Positions 1-5,265 of a DNA stretch of 5,602 bases are shown here, piece by piece. The translations under genes were made by a program, and so were the position numbers. Position 1 is the stretch's first letter; each line of letters begins with the position of its first letter. Location: assembly GCA_030040115.1 (NCBI GenBank), contig JASHUH010000576.1, positions 1-5,602 on the forward strand, written 5' to 3'. Under the pieces are notes generated by a model. It had not been told where the DNA came from and did no database searches. It saw nothing but the letters and a program-made list of their open reading frames with translations. The DNA comes from Acidobacteriaceae bacterium (GTDB lineage Bacteria; Acidobacteriota; Terriglobia; Terriglobales; Acidobacteriaceae).

Positions 1-64
1 CCCACGGGTTGAAGAAAAGCGGATGGGCATGAGCGGCCATCCCAAAACTGAGATCGTGCGCGCA

Positions 65-82
65 TCGAGCGCTGGCGCTCGA
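65..82. promoter_or_regulatory. 18-bp near-perfect palindrome upstream of cpaB (possible operator)
   Basis: TCGAGCGC-TG-GCGCTCGA has 8-bp arms that match exactly around a 2-nt centre. It lies 63 nt before the cpaB start. It could bind a dimeric regulator as DNA. As RNA it could form a 7-bp stem with a CTGG tetraloop. No particular regulator is recognised. Confidence 0.35.
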
Positions 83-111
83 CCCGGCGCGCGGAACGGC
101 ACGGAAAGGCC

Positions 112-129
112 AACCGGTAAATGCCGGTT
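112..129 (+). promoter_or_regulatory. Hairpin in the cpaB 5' region
   Basis: AACCGG (112-117) and CCGGTT (124-129) pair perfectly around a 6-nt loop. The hairpin ends 16 nt before the cpaB ATG, just 5' of the ribosome-binding region (GGAA at 136-139). There is no following T-run, so it is not an intrinsic terminator. It could tune translation or mRNA stability of the cpaBC operon; that role is inferred. Confidence 0.35.
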
Positions 130-145
130 TGAGACGGAATAAAAG

Positions 146-991
146 ATGAATCGCAGATTAGCTACCATCCTCGCGTTCGCCTGTTTCATTGCCGGCGGGT
201 GTGCGTTGTTGGTGTATCGAATTGTGAACACCCGCCTGGTTGCCGCAAGGCCGGAGCCCAGCGTCCGCGTCGTTGCGGCCGCCCAGGACCTGAAGATCGG
301 CGCCATCTTGACTCCTGCCAATTTGACCACCGTCGCTATGGTGGGCTCGGTTCCCACGGGAGCCATCCTTAAGTCCAATGACGCTGTAGGCCGCGGCGTG
401 ATCGCGGATATCTACAAGGGCGAGCCAATTTTGGACGGATTGCTGGCGCCGCGCGGCTCCGGCGGAGGACTTGCGGCCACCATCCCTCAAGGCATGAGGG
501 CCTGCGCGGTGAAAGTGGATGACGTGGTCGGCCTGGCCGGGTTCGTGACGCCGGGCATGCGCGTTGACGTGCTCGTTTCCGGAAATCCCCCAGGCGCTGC
601 AGGCTCGGTGCAGAACGTAGTCACCAAAACCATTTTGCAGAATATTCAGGTGCTCTCGGCGGGCACGGATATTCAGAAGGACGCCGAGGGCAAGCCGCAG
701 CAGGTGCAGGTGGTCAACCTGTTGGTGAACCCGGAACAGGCCGAGAAACTGAGCCTGGCTACGAACCAGTTGAAGATTCAGCTCGTGCTGCGCAACCCGC
801 TCGACACCAAGGTCGATGACGTGCCCGCCACCGCGATGGGCGCCTTGTTCTCAGGCGCCGCACCTTCGCCCCATCCGGTTGAGGTGGCGCGGAGGGTGTC
901 CAGGCCCGAGCCGCACACCTTTTCAATCGAAATAATCAACGGATCGCACACCAGTCAGGAGAAATTCTCTGCGCCGGACGCCGAGAATTGA
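146..991 (+). CDS. cpaB: CpaB/RcpC, Flp pilus assembly protein
   Basis: This is a 281-residue CpaB/RcpC-family protein of the Tad pilus system. In the family it is an inner-membrane-anchored, periplasm-facing protein needed for secretin function and pilus assembly. Residues 7-27 form one N-terminal membrane segment after the basic start MNRR. A SAF domain spans about 40-102 (VRVVAAAQDLKIGAIL, then KGEPIL). An RcpC/CpaB C-terminal domain covers about 108-218, with GFVTPGMRVDVL at 132-143 and NPEQAEKLSLA at 195-205. The length is normal for the family. The last 60 residues are polar and poorly conserved. The ATG has a modest GGAA ribosome site 6 nt upstream. The stop is 10 nt before cpaC, so the two are almost certainly co-transcribed. 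Confidence 0.93.
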   Translation: MNRRLATILAFACFIAGGCALLVYRIVNTRLVAARPEPSVRVVAAAQDLKIGAILTPANLTTVAMVGSVPTGAILKSNDAVGRGVIADIYKGEPILDGLLAPRGSGGGLAATIPQGMRACAVKVDDVVGLAGFVTPGMRVDVLVSGNPPGAAGSVQNVVTKTILQNIQVLSAGTDIQKDAEGKPQQVQVVNLLVNPEQAEKLSLATNQLKIQLVLRNPLDTKVDDVPATAMGALFSGAAPSPHPVEVARRVSRPEPHTFSIEIINGSHTSQEKFSAPDAEN

Positions 992-1001
992 GGGGGCAGC
1001 T

Positions 1002-2588
1002 TTGAAAACGAAAATTGGCATCTTCTTCCCGTATATCTGCGCATTGGCGTTGTGCGCCGGGGTCAGGCCCTCTGCCCAGGCGGCGCAAGGCGCTGCGAAA
1101 CCCGGCGGGGCCGACTTCCTGGACTCGACCAATGAGCTCTACGTCACCGTGGGCAAAACCGTTCTCGTGGATACCGCGCACCCCATCGCGCGCGTCGCTG
1201 TCGGGCTGGGCGATTTCGCTGAGGCCACCGCCGTCAGTCCCACTGAGGTCATGGTGGACGGCAAGGCTATCGGCGAGACGAGCCTGATCATCTGGGACAA
1301 CCACGGCGGCCGCCAGTTCTTCAACGTCACCGTGCGCTCCAGCCCGGCCGCGGCCGACGATAACCTGGCTTCGGTGCGCCGCGAATTGCGCGCCGCACTG
1401 CCCGGCCAAGCCATCACCGTGAGTCTGGACAACAACAACATCTTTCTGCGCGGCACGGTGAACGATCTCACCAGCTCCGACCGGGCGGCCAAGATCGCCG
1501 CAACGGCCGGCAAGGTCGTTAACCTCCTCAACGTCGATGTGCCTTCGTCGGATCCGCAGATCCTGCTCAAGGTGCGATTCGCCAGCGTGGACCGCACCAT
1601 GGAAAAGCAACTCGGCATCAATCTCTTCGATCTCGGCCTTGGCAACGCTATCGGCGGCGTATCCACCGGGCAATTCAGTCCGCCGACCGTCACCAACTCC
1701 AGCACGAGCAGTTCAGGAGCCATCACCGCATCGAACGGCGACTCGGCCACTATCTCCAACGATCTGAATTTGCTCGCCTTCTTCCCCGGCCTCAATGCCG
1801 GCGCAAGTATCCAGGCGCTTGAAACCCAAGGAGTGGTGCAGTTGCTCGCCGAGCCCAACCTGCTGGCCGCCAACGGCAAAGAAGCCAGTTTTCTGGCCGG
1901 CGGCGAATTTCCCTATCCCGTGGTGCAGGGGACTTCCGCGGGCGGTTCGACCGCGGTCACCATTCAATTCAAGGAATACGGCATCCGCCTCAACTTCATC
2001 CCCACCATCACGCCCCGCAACACGATCCGGCTGCAGGTGGCGCCTGAGGTCAGCACCCTCGATTACACCAACGAGGTGCAGATCTCCGGCTTCGAGGTTC
2101 CGGGCATCGACACGCGGAACGTGAATACGGAGATCGAACTGGCAGACGGCCAAAGCTTCGTGATCGGCGGCTTGCTCAACAACTCCGAAACCCAGACTTT
2201 CGAAAAGATTCCATTCCTCGGCGACATTCCCATCCTGGGCAAATTATTCCAATCGATGTCGAGAACCAAGGACAACACCGAGCTTATCGTCATTGTGACG
2301 CCGGAAATCGTGGCTCCGATCCCGGCAAACGGCCAGGCGCCGGAGCTCAATTATCCGATCGCCCACATGCCGCCCAACTCGAAGGTACCTATGCACACGC
2401 CAGACGCGAAGACTGCGGCCAATACAATGGCTCCGGCTCCGGCAACCATGCCCGTCGAGACGCTGATCAACAGCATGAAACCGGAGCAACCTCTGGTCAT
2501 CCAGTCGTCGACGGGCGTTTTTGGCGCGGGTTCGACCACGGGCGGAGGCGCACCGGCTGCCGCGGCTCCCGCTCCGGCGCCTCAATAG
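1002..2588 (+). CDS. cpaC: CpaC/RcpA, outer-membrane secretin of the Tad (Flp) pilus
   Basis: This 528-residue secretin forms the outer-membrane channel through which the Flp pilus passes. A signal peptide covers about residues 1-27 (MKTK, a hydrophobic stretch, then cleavage near SAQA). Next come the pilus-formation N-terminal domain at about 42-112, a BON-like domain at about 120-180, and the secretin core at about 268-437. Core motifs are LLAEPNLLA (281-289), FLAGGEFPYPV (297-307), IPFLGDIPILGKLF (403-416) and ELIVIVTPEIV (427-437). A serine/threonine-rich insert lies at about 229-252. The last 70 residues form a Pro/Ala-rich tail that is probably disordered. The TTG start is chosen because a strong GGGGG ribosome site at 992-996 sits 5 nt upstream and the signal peptide begins there. 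The gene lies between cpaB (10 nt) and the DUF192 gene (9 nt). Confidence 0.95.
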   Translation: MKTKIGIFFPYICALALCAGVRPSAQAAQGAAKPGGADFLDSTNELYVTVGKTVLVDTAHPIARVAVGLGDFAEATAVSPTEVMVDGKAIGETSLIIWDNHGGRQFFNVTVRSSPAAADDNLASVRRELRAALPGQAITVSLDNNNIFLRGTVNDLTSSDRAAKIAATAGKVVNLLNVDVPSSDPQILLKVRFASVDRTMEKQLGINLFDLGLGNAIGGVSTGQFSPPTVTNSSTSSSGAITASNGDSATISNDLNLLAFFPGLNAGASIQALETQGVVQLLAEPNLLAANGKEASFLAGGEFPYPVVQGTSAGGSTAVTIQFKEYGIRLNFIPTITPRNTIRLQVAPEVSTLDYTNEVQISGFEVPGIDTRNVNTEIELADGQSFVIGGLLNNSETQTFEKIPFLGDIPILGKLFQSMSRTKDNTELIVIVTPEIVAPIPANGQAPELNYPIAHMPPNSKVPMHTPDAKTAANTMAPAPATMPVETLINSMKPEQPLVIQSSTGVFGAGSTTGGGAPAAAAPAPAPQ

Positions 2589-2597
2589 GCTAAACGG

Positions 2598-3023
2598 ATG
2601 AATCTTCTCCAATCGATCGCACGGATTTTCGCTATGGATTCCTCGTCGCACCGGGCCGAGGCGCCGCCGGCCCAGTTGCAGGCTCTGAATCGCACTCGCG
2701 GCGCCGTGCTTGCCGCGAAACTTGAAGTCGCCGCCTCCGGCCGAACCCGGCGCAAAGGTCTGCTGGGTCGCGAAAATCTCGTTCCCGGTGAAGGGTTATG
2801 GATCGTTCCCTGCGAATCGGTCCACACCTTCTTCATGCGCTTTCCGATCGATCTTGTGTACCTCGACCGGAAGAACCGCGTCAGAAAACTGCGCACCGGC
2901 GTAGGCCCCTGGCGAATTTCCGCTTGCCTCATAGCACGCTCGGTGCTTGAACTTCCCGCCGGCTCTATCCACGCCACCCAAACTCAACGCGGCGACATCG
3001 TCGAAGTAGTTCCCGCCCCGTGA
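2598..3023 (+). CDS. DUF192 family protein in the cpaBC operon
   Basis: This 141-residue protein matches the DUF192 (PF02643) family, whose biochemical role is not established to my knowledge. The conserved core is clear: RRKGLLGR at 51-58, GEGLWIVPCESVHTFFMRF at 64-82, PIDLVYLD at 83-90, PWRIS at 104-108, SVLELPAG at 115-122 and a terminal GD at 132-133. Many family members have a signal peptide; this one has a short amphipathic N-terminus and looks cytoplasmic. It starts 9 nt after the cpaC stop, so it is probably the third gene of the operon. The ribosome site is weak. An in-frame ATG at 2634 (residue 13) is an alternative start, and the protein would still hold the whole domain. A role in pilus biogenesis is suggested only by position. 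Confidence 0.88.
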   Translation: MNLLQSIARIFAMDSSSHRAEAPPAQLQALNRTRGAVLAAKLEVAASGRTRRKGLLGRENLVPGEGLWIVPCESVHTFFMRFPIDLVYLDRKNRVRKLRTGVGPWRISACLIARSVLELPAGSIHATQTQRGDIVEVVPAP

Positions 3024-3063
3024 ACTGAACTCCAGCCGTGGCGGATAGCTCTTCGATGATTAA

Positions 3064-3081
3064 GGCGATGTCTCCATCGCC
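3064..3081. terminator. Perfect hairpin between the convergent genes
   Basis: GGCGATG (3064-3070) and CATCGCC (3075-3081) pair perfectly around a TCTC loop. It lies 41 nt after the DUF192 stop. On the plus strand no T-run follows, so Rho-independent termination is not convincing. It may instead protect the 3' end of the cpaBC transcript or mark a termination zone shared with the converging minus-strand gene. Confidence 0.35.
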
Positions 3082-3116
3082 GTGAAATCCATCCACAATC
3101 CTTCGGCGGCCTCGAA

Positions 3117-3130
3117 CACTGGTTCCAGTG
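3117..3130. repeat. 14-bp palindrome in the convergent spacer
   Basis: CACTGG-TT-CCAGTG has 6-bp arms that match exactly around a 2-nt centre. It sits between the two other hairpins of this spacer. The spacer (3024-3187) shows no coding sequence that I can support. Confidence 0.3.
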
Positions 3131-3146
3131 CCGCTGTGCTTATCGA

Positions 3147-3169
3147 GGGCGACCGCCGAATGGCGGCCC
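3147..3169 (-). terminator. Candidate 3' hairpin of the glycosyltransferase gene
   Basis: CCGCC (3153-3157) and GGCGG (3162-3166) pair around a GAAT loop. An outer GGG/CCC pairing (3147-3149 with 3167-3169) extends the stem past a 3-nt bulge. On the minus strand it starts 18 nt after the stop codon of the glycosyltransferase. No U-run follows, so the terminator call is tentative. Confidence 0.35.
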
Positions 3170-3187
3170 AATCATCGTTACAGATCT

Positions 3188-4378
3188 TCACAGCGCAACG
3201 GATTGAGGCTCGGCGAGCGCGGCATTCTTCGCATAAGCGCGGGCCAGCAGATACCAGCCAAGCCATACCGGCGCCGTCCAGAGGTAGAGCGGGGAAACGA
3301 TTTCTACGCCACAAACTTCCGCGTCAATGGCGAGAAGAATCGCGGCGAGAGCCGTCAGCAGCCACCTCGCCCGCGTAGAGTAGGCGCCGTCGAGCAGCGC
3401 AGGAATCGCCAGCCCCTGATCGTAGAGAAAGCAATAAGGCGCCACAACGATCGACGCCAGCATCAGCGGACTGCCGTTTGTCACCCAATTCCATGTCTTG
3501 CGCCGGGTCCAGAAATACCAGATTGCCCAAAGGCAGGCGAGCGCCGCGGGTAAAAACTGCAGCCATGTAGCCTGGGGCCAAATCCAGATGCGCAGCGCGT
3601 CGCTCAGGCAGGGAATGAACTCCTTCTCGATATTGGGCGCCCGCATCATTGCCGTGTACGCGGCCCACGACGTGGGATCGATGAGGGTGGCGATGGCGCA
3701 GCTTGCGGCCAACGCCGTCACCGCGCCCGCTACTATTTTATAGCTGCGCGAGACTACGATCCACAGCGCCAGCGCCGCGGCAAAGGGTAGAAACAGGTGC
3801 GGCTTGAGCGCGCACAGCCATAGCGAGGTGCCGGCCAGGAACGGACGCACGCTGTGAAAGCGCAAAAACAGGACCAATCCCAGCAACGCAAACAGCGAAG
3901 TCTGGCCCATGGTCAGGCAGATCAGCGCCGGAGTAAAGGCCAGGCCGAGCCAGTGAATCACGCCCGGCGGCGAACCGTGCATCGCGCGCACCAACCCGAT
4001 CGAAACCAGCAAACAGCTAAGCAGCACGAGCGACCACAGAATCGCCGCAATCCGCAGCCCCAGAAAACCCAGCGGATATGCGAGCGGCAGCGCCCACGGC
4101 GGATTGCGCATCAACAGCACGCCATGCACCGTCAATCCTGCGGAGTGCTCGATGCGGCCCACGGCGTCGTGGTCGTACGGATTGGCGTGATGCGCCAGTT
4201 GTTGGCCCGTCGCCCAGTAGGCCACAAAATCTCGCGAGCCGGTCATCTTCCCGGCCAGCGGCACCGCGAAGAGAAAGATCGCCGTTACCGCGAGGGCGAG
4301 CCCCGCCACTACCGCGATCGAAAACTCCGCAAAATCAGGGCGTCTGGGAGCCGCGCCAAGGTTCAAAATGCTTGTCAT
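3188..4378 (-). CDS. GT87/DUF2029-type polytopic membrane glycosyltransferase
   Basis: From the start chosen here the protein has 396 residues and is very hydrophobic, with roughly ten membrane segments. It fits the GT-C glycosyltransferase family 87 (DUF2029), whose members use polyprenyl-phosphate sugars and act on the outer face of the cytoplasmic membrane. Seen motifs are DFVAYW at 50-55 in the first external loop, with Asp50 the likely catalytic acid, NPY at 66-68, NPPW at 92-95, GQTSLF at 158-163, KPHLFLP at 192-198 and APYCFLYDQ at 313-321. The frame remains open to an ATG at 4453 (421 residues). I prefer 4378 because the added 25 residues use AGG, AGA and ATA codons and contain a terminator-like hairpin. 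Neither start has a strong ribosome site. The gene converges on the cpaBC operon and diverges from the pilins. Donor and acceptor are unknown; pilin or surface-polymer glycosylation is speculation. Confidence 0.8.
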   Translation of the reverse strand: MTSILNLGAAPRRPDFAEFSIAVVAGLALAVTAIFLFAVPLAGKMTGSRDFVAYWATGQQLAHHANPYDHDAVGRIEHSAGLTVHGVLLMRNPPWALPLAYPLGFLGLRIAAILWSLVLLSCLLVSIGLVRAMHGSPPGVIHWLGLAFTPALICLTMGQTSLFALLGLVLFLRFHSVRPFLAGTSLWLCALKPHLFLPFAAALALWIVVSRSYKIVAGAVTALAASCAIATLIDPTSWAAYTAMMRAPNIEKEFIPCLSDALRIWIWPQATWLQFLPAALACLWAIWYFWTRRKTWNWVTNGSPLMLASIVVAPYCFLYDQGLAIPALLDGAYSTRARWLLTALAAILLAIDAEVCGVEIVSPLYLWTAPVWLGWYLLARAYAKNAALAEPQSVAL

Positions 4379-4400
4379 TGGAGCTATTCTACTTGCCAAA

Positions 4401-4428
4401 ACCCCGCGGAAAACGCCCCCGCCGGGGT
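4401..4428 (-). promoter_or_regulatory. Terminator-like hairpin in the leader of the glycosyltransferase gene
   Basis: On the minus strand ACCCCG and CGGGGT pair (6 bp), continued by three more pairs past a one-base bulge, around a 9-nt loop. TTTT follows directly (the last T of the stem plus three more). It ends 22 nt before the ATG at 4378. If transcription starts upstream it could act as an attenuator. The T-run is short, so this remains a candidate. Confidence 0.35.
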
Positions 4429-4453
4429 CCTTCTCATTCCTCTTTCGGGTCAT

Positions 4454-4527
4454 GTATACGGAGCCGCTCCATGCCTCCCGCAGCCTGTAAACGCGCGTAT
4501 ACAGCCTGTACCAGGCCTTGTTCTGTA
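4454..4527. promoter_or_regulatory. Candidate upstream activator (enhancer) region for the pilin promoter
   Basis: The region is dense in repeated short sites. CAGCCTGTA occurs at 4481-4489 and 4502-4510, exactly 21 bp (two helical turns) apart. The second copy lies inside the palindrome TACAG-C-CTGTA (4500-4510). A further CTGTA occurs at 4523-4527. GTATAC occurs at 4454-4459 and 4497-4502, and GGAGC-C-GCTCC at 4460-4470. The dyads lie about 85-130 bp upstream of the predicted start site at about 4593, the usual range for sigma-54 activator sites. The activator is unidentified. Confidence 0.5.
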
Positions 4528-4538
4528 AGCTATTGATT
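4526..4538 (-). promoter_or_regulatory. Candidate IHF binding site
   Basis: Read on the minus strand, AATCAATAGCTTA matches the IHF consensus WATCAANNNNTTR at every defined position. It is centred near -61, between the repeated enhancer-like sites and the sigma-54 promoter. That is where IHF bends DNA in classical sigma-54 promoters. The consensus is the Escherichia coli one, and use of IHF or an HU-like protein in this organism is assumed. Confidence 0.55.
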
Positions 4539-4566
4539 CTAAATGGAAGCTAGTTTTGGCCGAGAT

Positions 4567-4582
4567 TGGCACACCACATGCA
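4567..4582 (+). promoter_or_regulatory. Sigma-54 (RpoN) -24/-12 promoter of the pilin array
   Basis: TGGCAC-N5-ATGCA matches the sigma-54 consensus TGGCAC-N5-TTGCA with one mismatch. The essential GG (4568-4569) and GC (4580-4581) are separated by exactly 10 nt. The predicted start of transcription is about 4593, giving a 46-nt leader before the first pilin gene. Such promoters need an ATP-dependent activator bound upstream, which agrees with the repeats and the IHF-like site found there. Confidence 0.72.
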
Positions 4583-4606
4583 GCCTTAAGTGCGCCCGGC
4601 TGAGGC

Positions 4607-4622
4607 TGGGAAAAAATTCCCA
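4607..4622 (+). promoter_or_regulatory. Leader hairpin next to the first pilin ribosome site
   Basis: TGGGAA and TTCCCA pair perfectly around an AAAA loop. The hairpin ends 2 nt before the GGAGAG ribosome site (4625-4630). It leaves that site exposed and could stabilise the highly expressed pilin mRNA; the function is inferred. Confidence 0.4.
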
Positions 4623-4638
4623 ACGGAGAGAAAACCTA

Positions 4639-4824
4639 ATGAACAACATGCTTCTGAATCTGTATGTCAAGTCCCAGAACCTGCTGCATGGCGAGGAAGG
4701 TCAGGACCTGGTCGAGTATGCCCTCCTGATCTGCCTGATTTCTCTGGCAGCCATCACCAGCGCGTCTACGCTCGCCGGCGCCATCACCGGTGTGTTCACC
4801 AAGATCAGCACCTCGCTCGCGTAG
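4639..4824 (+). CDS. flp: Flp type IVb prepilin, copy 1
   Basis: This is a 61-residue Flp-family prepilin, the structural subunit of Tad pili. The leader of 21 residues ends in EEG. The predicted prepilin-peptidase cut is after Gly21, giving a 40-residue mature subunit starting QDLVEYALL with Glu at +5 and Tyr at +6, the hallmark of Flp pilins. Residues 27-53 form the hydrophobic helix, and the end is FTKISTSLA. The reading frame is open back to an ATG at 4543, but that start lies upstream of the sigma-54 promoter. The ATG at 4639 has a good GGAGAG ribosome site 8 nt upstream and gives the same length as the two other copies. It is the first gene after the sigma-54 promoter and so probably the main pilin. 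It shares 54 of 61 residues with copy 3 and 34 of 61 with copy 2. Confidence 0.93.
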   Translation: MNNMLLNLYVKSQNLLHGEEGQDLVEYALLICLISLAAITSASTLAGAITGVFTKISTSLA

Positions 4825-4864
4825 TTTTACGGTACGACAGAACCGCGCACCCAGCACCTCAGCT

Positions 4865-4919
4865 CTTTGCGGGAGAGATTGGCGTCCGCTTCGATGGCCG
4901 ACGGTCTCTCCCGGCAAAG
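4865..4919 (+). promoter_or_regulatory. Long imperfect hairpin between pilin copies 1 and 2
   Basis: CTTTGCGGGAGAGA (4865-4878) pairs with the stretch 4905-4919 over 14 bp, with one bulged G at 4913. Inside the 26-nt loop CGTC (4883-4886) can pair with GACG (4900-4903). It begins 41 nt after the copy 1 stop. No T-run follows. It could act as a partial terminator, an mRNA-stabilising 3' structure or a processing site that makes copy 1 mRNA more abundant than the distal copies. Confidence 0.5.
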
Positions 4920-5025
4920 GTCCACGTTCACGCCTTGGCGTCTGGCATTTGCTTTCGCCTGGACGCTGCGTGTAAAACGTTACGCTCCAATCCCGCGGCG
5001 CGCAAGCGTGCTGCTTCACGAAATG

Positions 5026-5044
5026 GACCTTGTCCGGAAAGGTC
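5026..5044 (+). promoter_or_regulatory. Hairpin upstream of the copy 2 ribosome site
   Basis: GACCTT (5026-5031) pairs perfectly with AAGGTC (5039-5044) around a 7-nt loop, ending 6 nt before the GGAG at 5051. It parallels the position of the leader hairpin of copy 1, though the sequence differs. The rest of the spacer 4825-5062 shows no correctly spaced sigma-54 promoter and no gene. Confidence 0.3.
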
Positions 5045-5050
5045 GCCGAC

Positions 5051-5062
5051 GGAGAAAACTCC
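5051..5062 (+). promoter_or_regulatory. Self-pairing ribosome-binding site of pilin copy 2
   Basis: The ribosome site GGAG (5051-5054) can pair with CTCC (5059-5062) across an AAAA loop, directly against the ATG at 5063. A 4-bp stem is weak, but it uses the whole ribosome site and could lower or regulate translation of this copy. The site resembles that of copy 1 (both ACGGAGA followed shortly by AAAAC), as expected after duplication. Confidence 0.4.
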
Positions 5063-5248
5063 ATGGAAAGCTTGTTCTTGAAGCTCTATGTGCAACTCCA
5101 GAACCTGCTCAGCGGCGACGAAGGGCAGGATTTGATCGAGTATGCCATGCTGATCACATTGATCCCTCTGGCCTTGCTCATAGCCTGTCAAGGTATTGCC
5201 TCGTCGATTGTCGGCATCTTCACCAACATCAGCACTTCGCTCACCTAG
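5063..5248 (+). CDS. flp: Flp type IVb prepilin, copy 2 (divergent)
   Basis: This is a 61-residue Flp prepilin with the same layout as its neighbours: a 21-residue leader ending DEG, cleavage after Gly21, then QDLIEYAML with Glu at +5 and Tyr at +6, a hydrophobic helix, and the shared end FTNISTSL. It differs strongly from copies 1 and 3 within the helix, mostly at residues 38-48, where it has LLIACQGIASS. It also has Pro35 in place of Ser and a Cys at 42 rather than at 32. The ATG at 5063 is chosen over an in-frame ATG at 5030 because it has GGAG at the right distance (8 nt) and gives the same length as the sister genes. It may be a minor or alternative subunit. It has no visible promoter of its own and may depend on read-through. 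Confidence 0.9.
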   Translation: MESLFLKLYVQLQNLLSGDEGQDLIEYAMLITLIPLALLIACQGIASSIVGIFTNISTSLT

Positions 5249-5265
5249 TTGAATAGCACGATCCA

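Larger units (their letters stand above)
1..145. other. Leader region upstream of cpaB, no convincing gene
   Basis: No recognisable protein is encoded here. One plus-strand frame stays open from the window edge to a TAA at 140-142, only 3 nt before the cpaB ATG. Its 46 predicted residues are polar, have no family signature and show no strong GC bias at third codon positions. It could be the tail of an upstream gene, but more likely it is the cpaB leader. Two dyads occur in it and are listed separately. The cpaB promoter cannot be placed: no good -35/-10 pair and no correctly spaced -24/-12 pair was found. Confidence 0.4.

Noticed and set aside
101..115. Sigma-54-like CGGCACG element before cpaB
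   Set aside because: The only GC downstream is one base too close to the GG, so it is not a valid -24/-12 pair.
2..142. Open plus-strand frame from the window edge to a TAA just before cpaB
   Set aside because: Its 46 residues match nothing recognisable, third-position GC is not raised, and the stretch contains two dyads; an open frame of this length is expected by chance in GC-rich DNA.
936..1673. Long minus-strand frame opposite cpaB/cpaC
   Set aside because: It is the antisense shadow of a clear secretin coding sequence and shows no domain of its own.
3854..4528. Long plus-strand frames opposite the glycosyltransferase gene
   Set aside because: Their products are Arg/Gln/Pro-rich with no family signature, typical of the antisense of a hydrophobic high-GC membrane protein.
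4543..4638. N-terminal extension of pilin copy 1 from an ATG at 4543
   Set aside because: It would be translated from DNA upstream of the sigma-54 promoter, adds a polar stretch unlike any Flp leader, and breaks the equal 61-residue length of the three copies.
4879..4942. Direct repeat TTGGCGTC at 4879-4886 and 4935-4942, and GCAAAGG(T/G)CC at 4914 and 5282
   Set aside because: Both are short, GC-rich, occur only twice and have no consistent placement relative to genes or promoters.
4943..4958. Second sigma-54-like promoter before pilin copy 2
   Set aside because: TGGC and GC are present, but the GG to GC spacing is 11 rather than 10 nt, which normally abolishes function.
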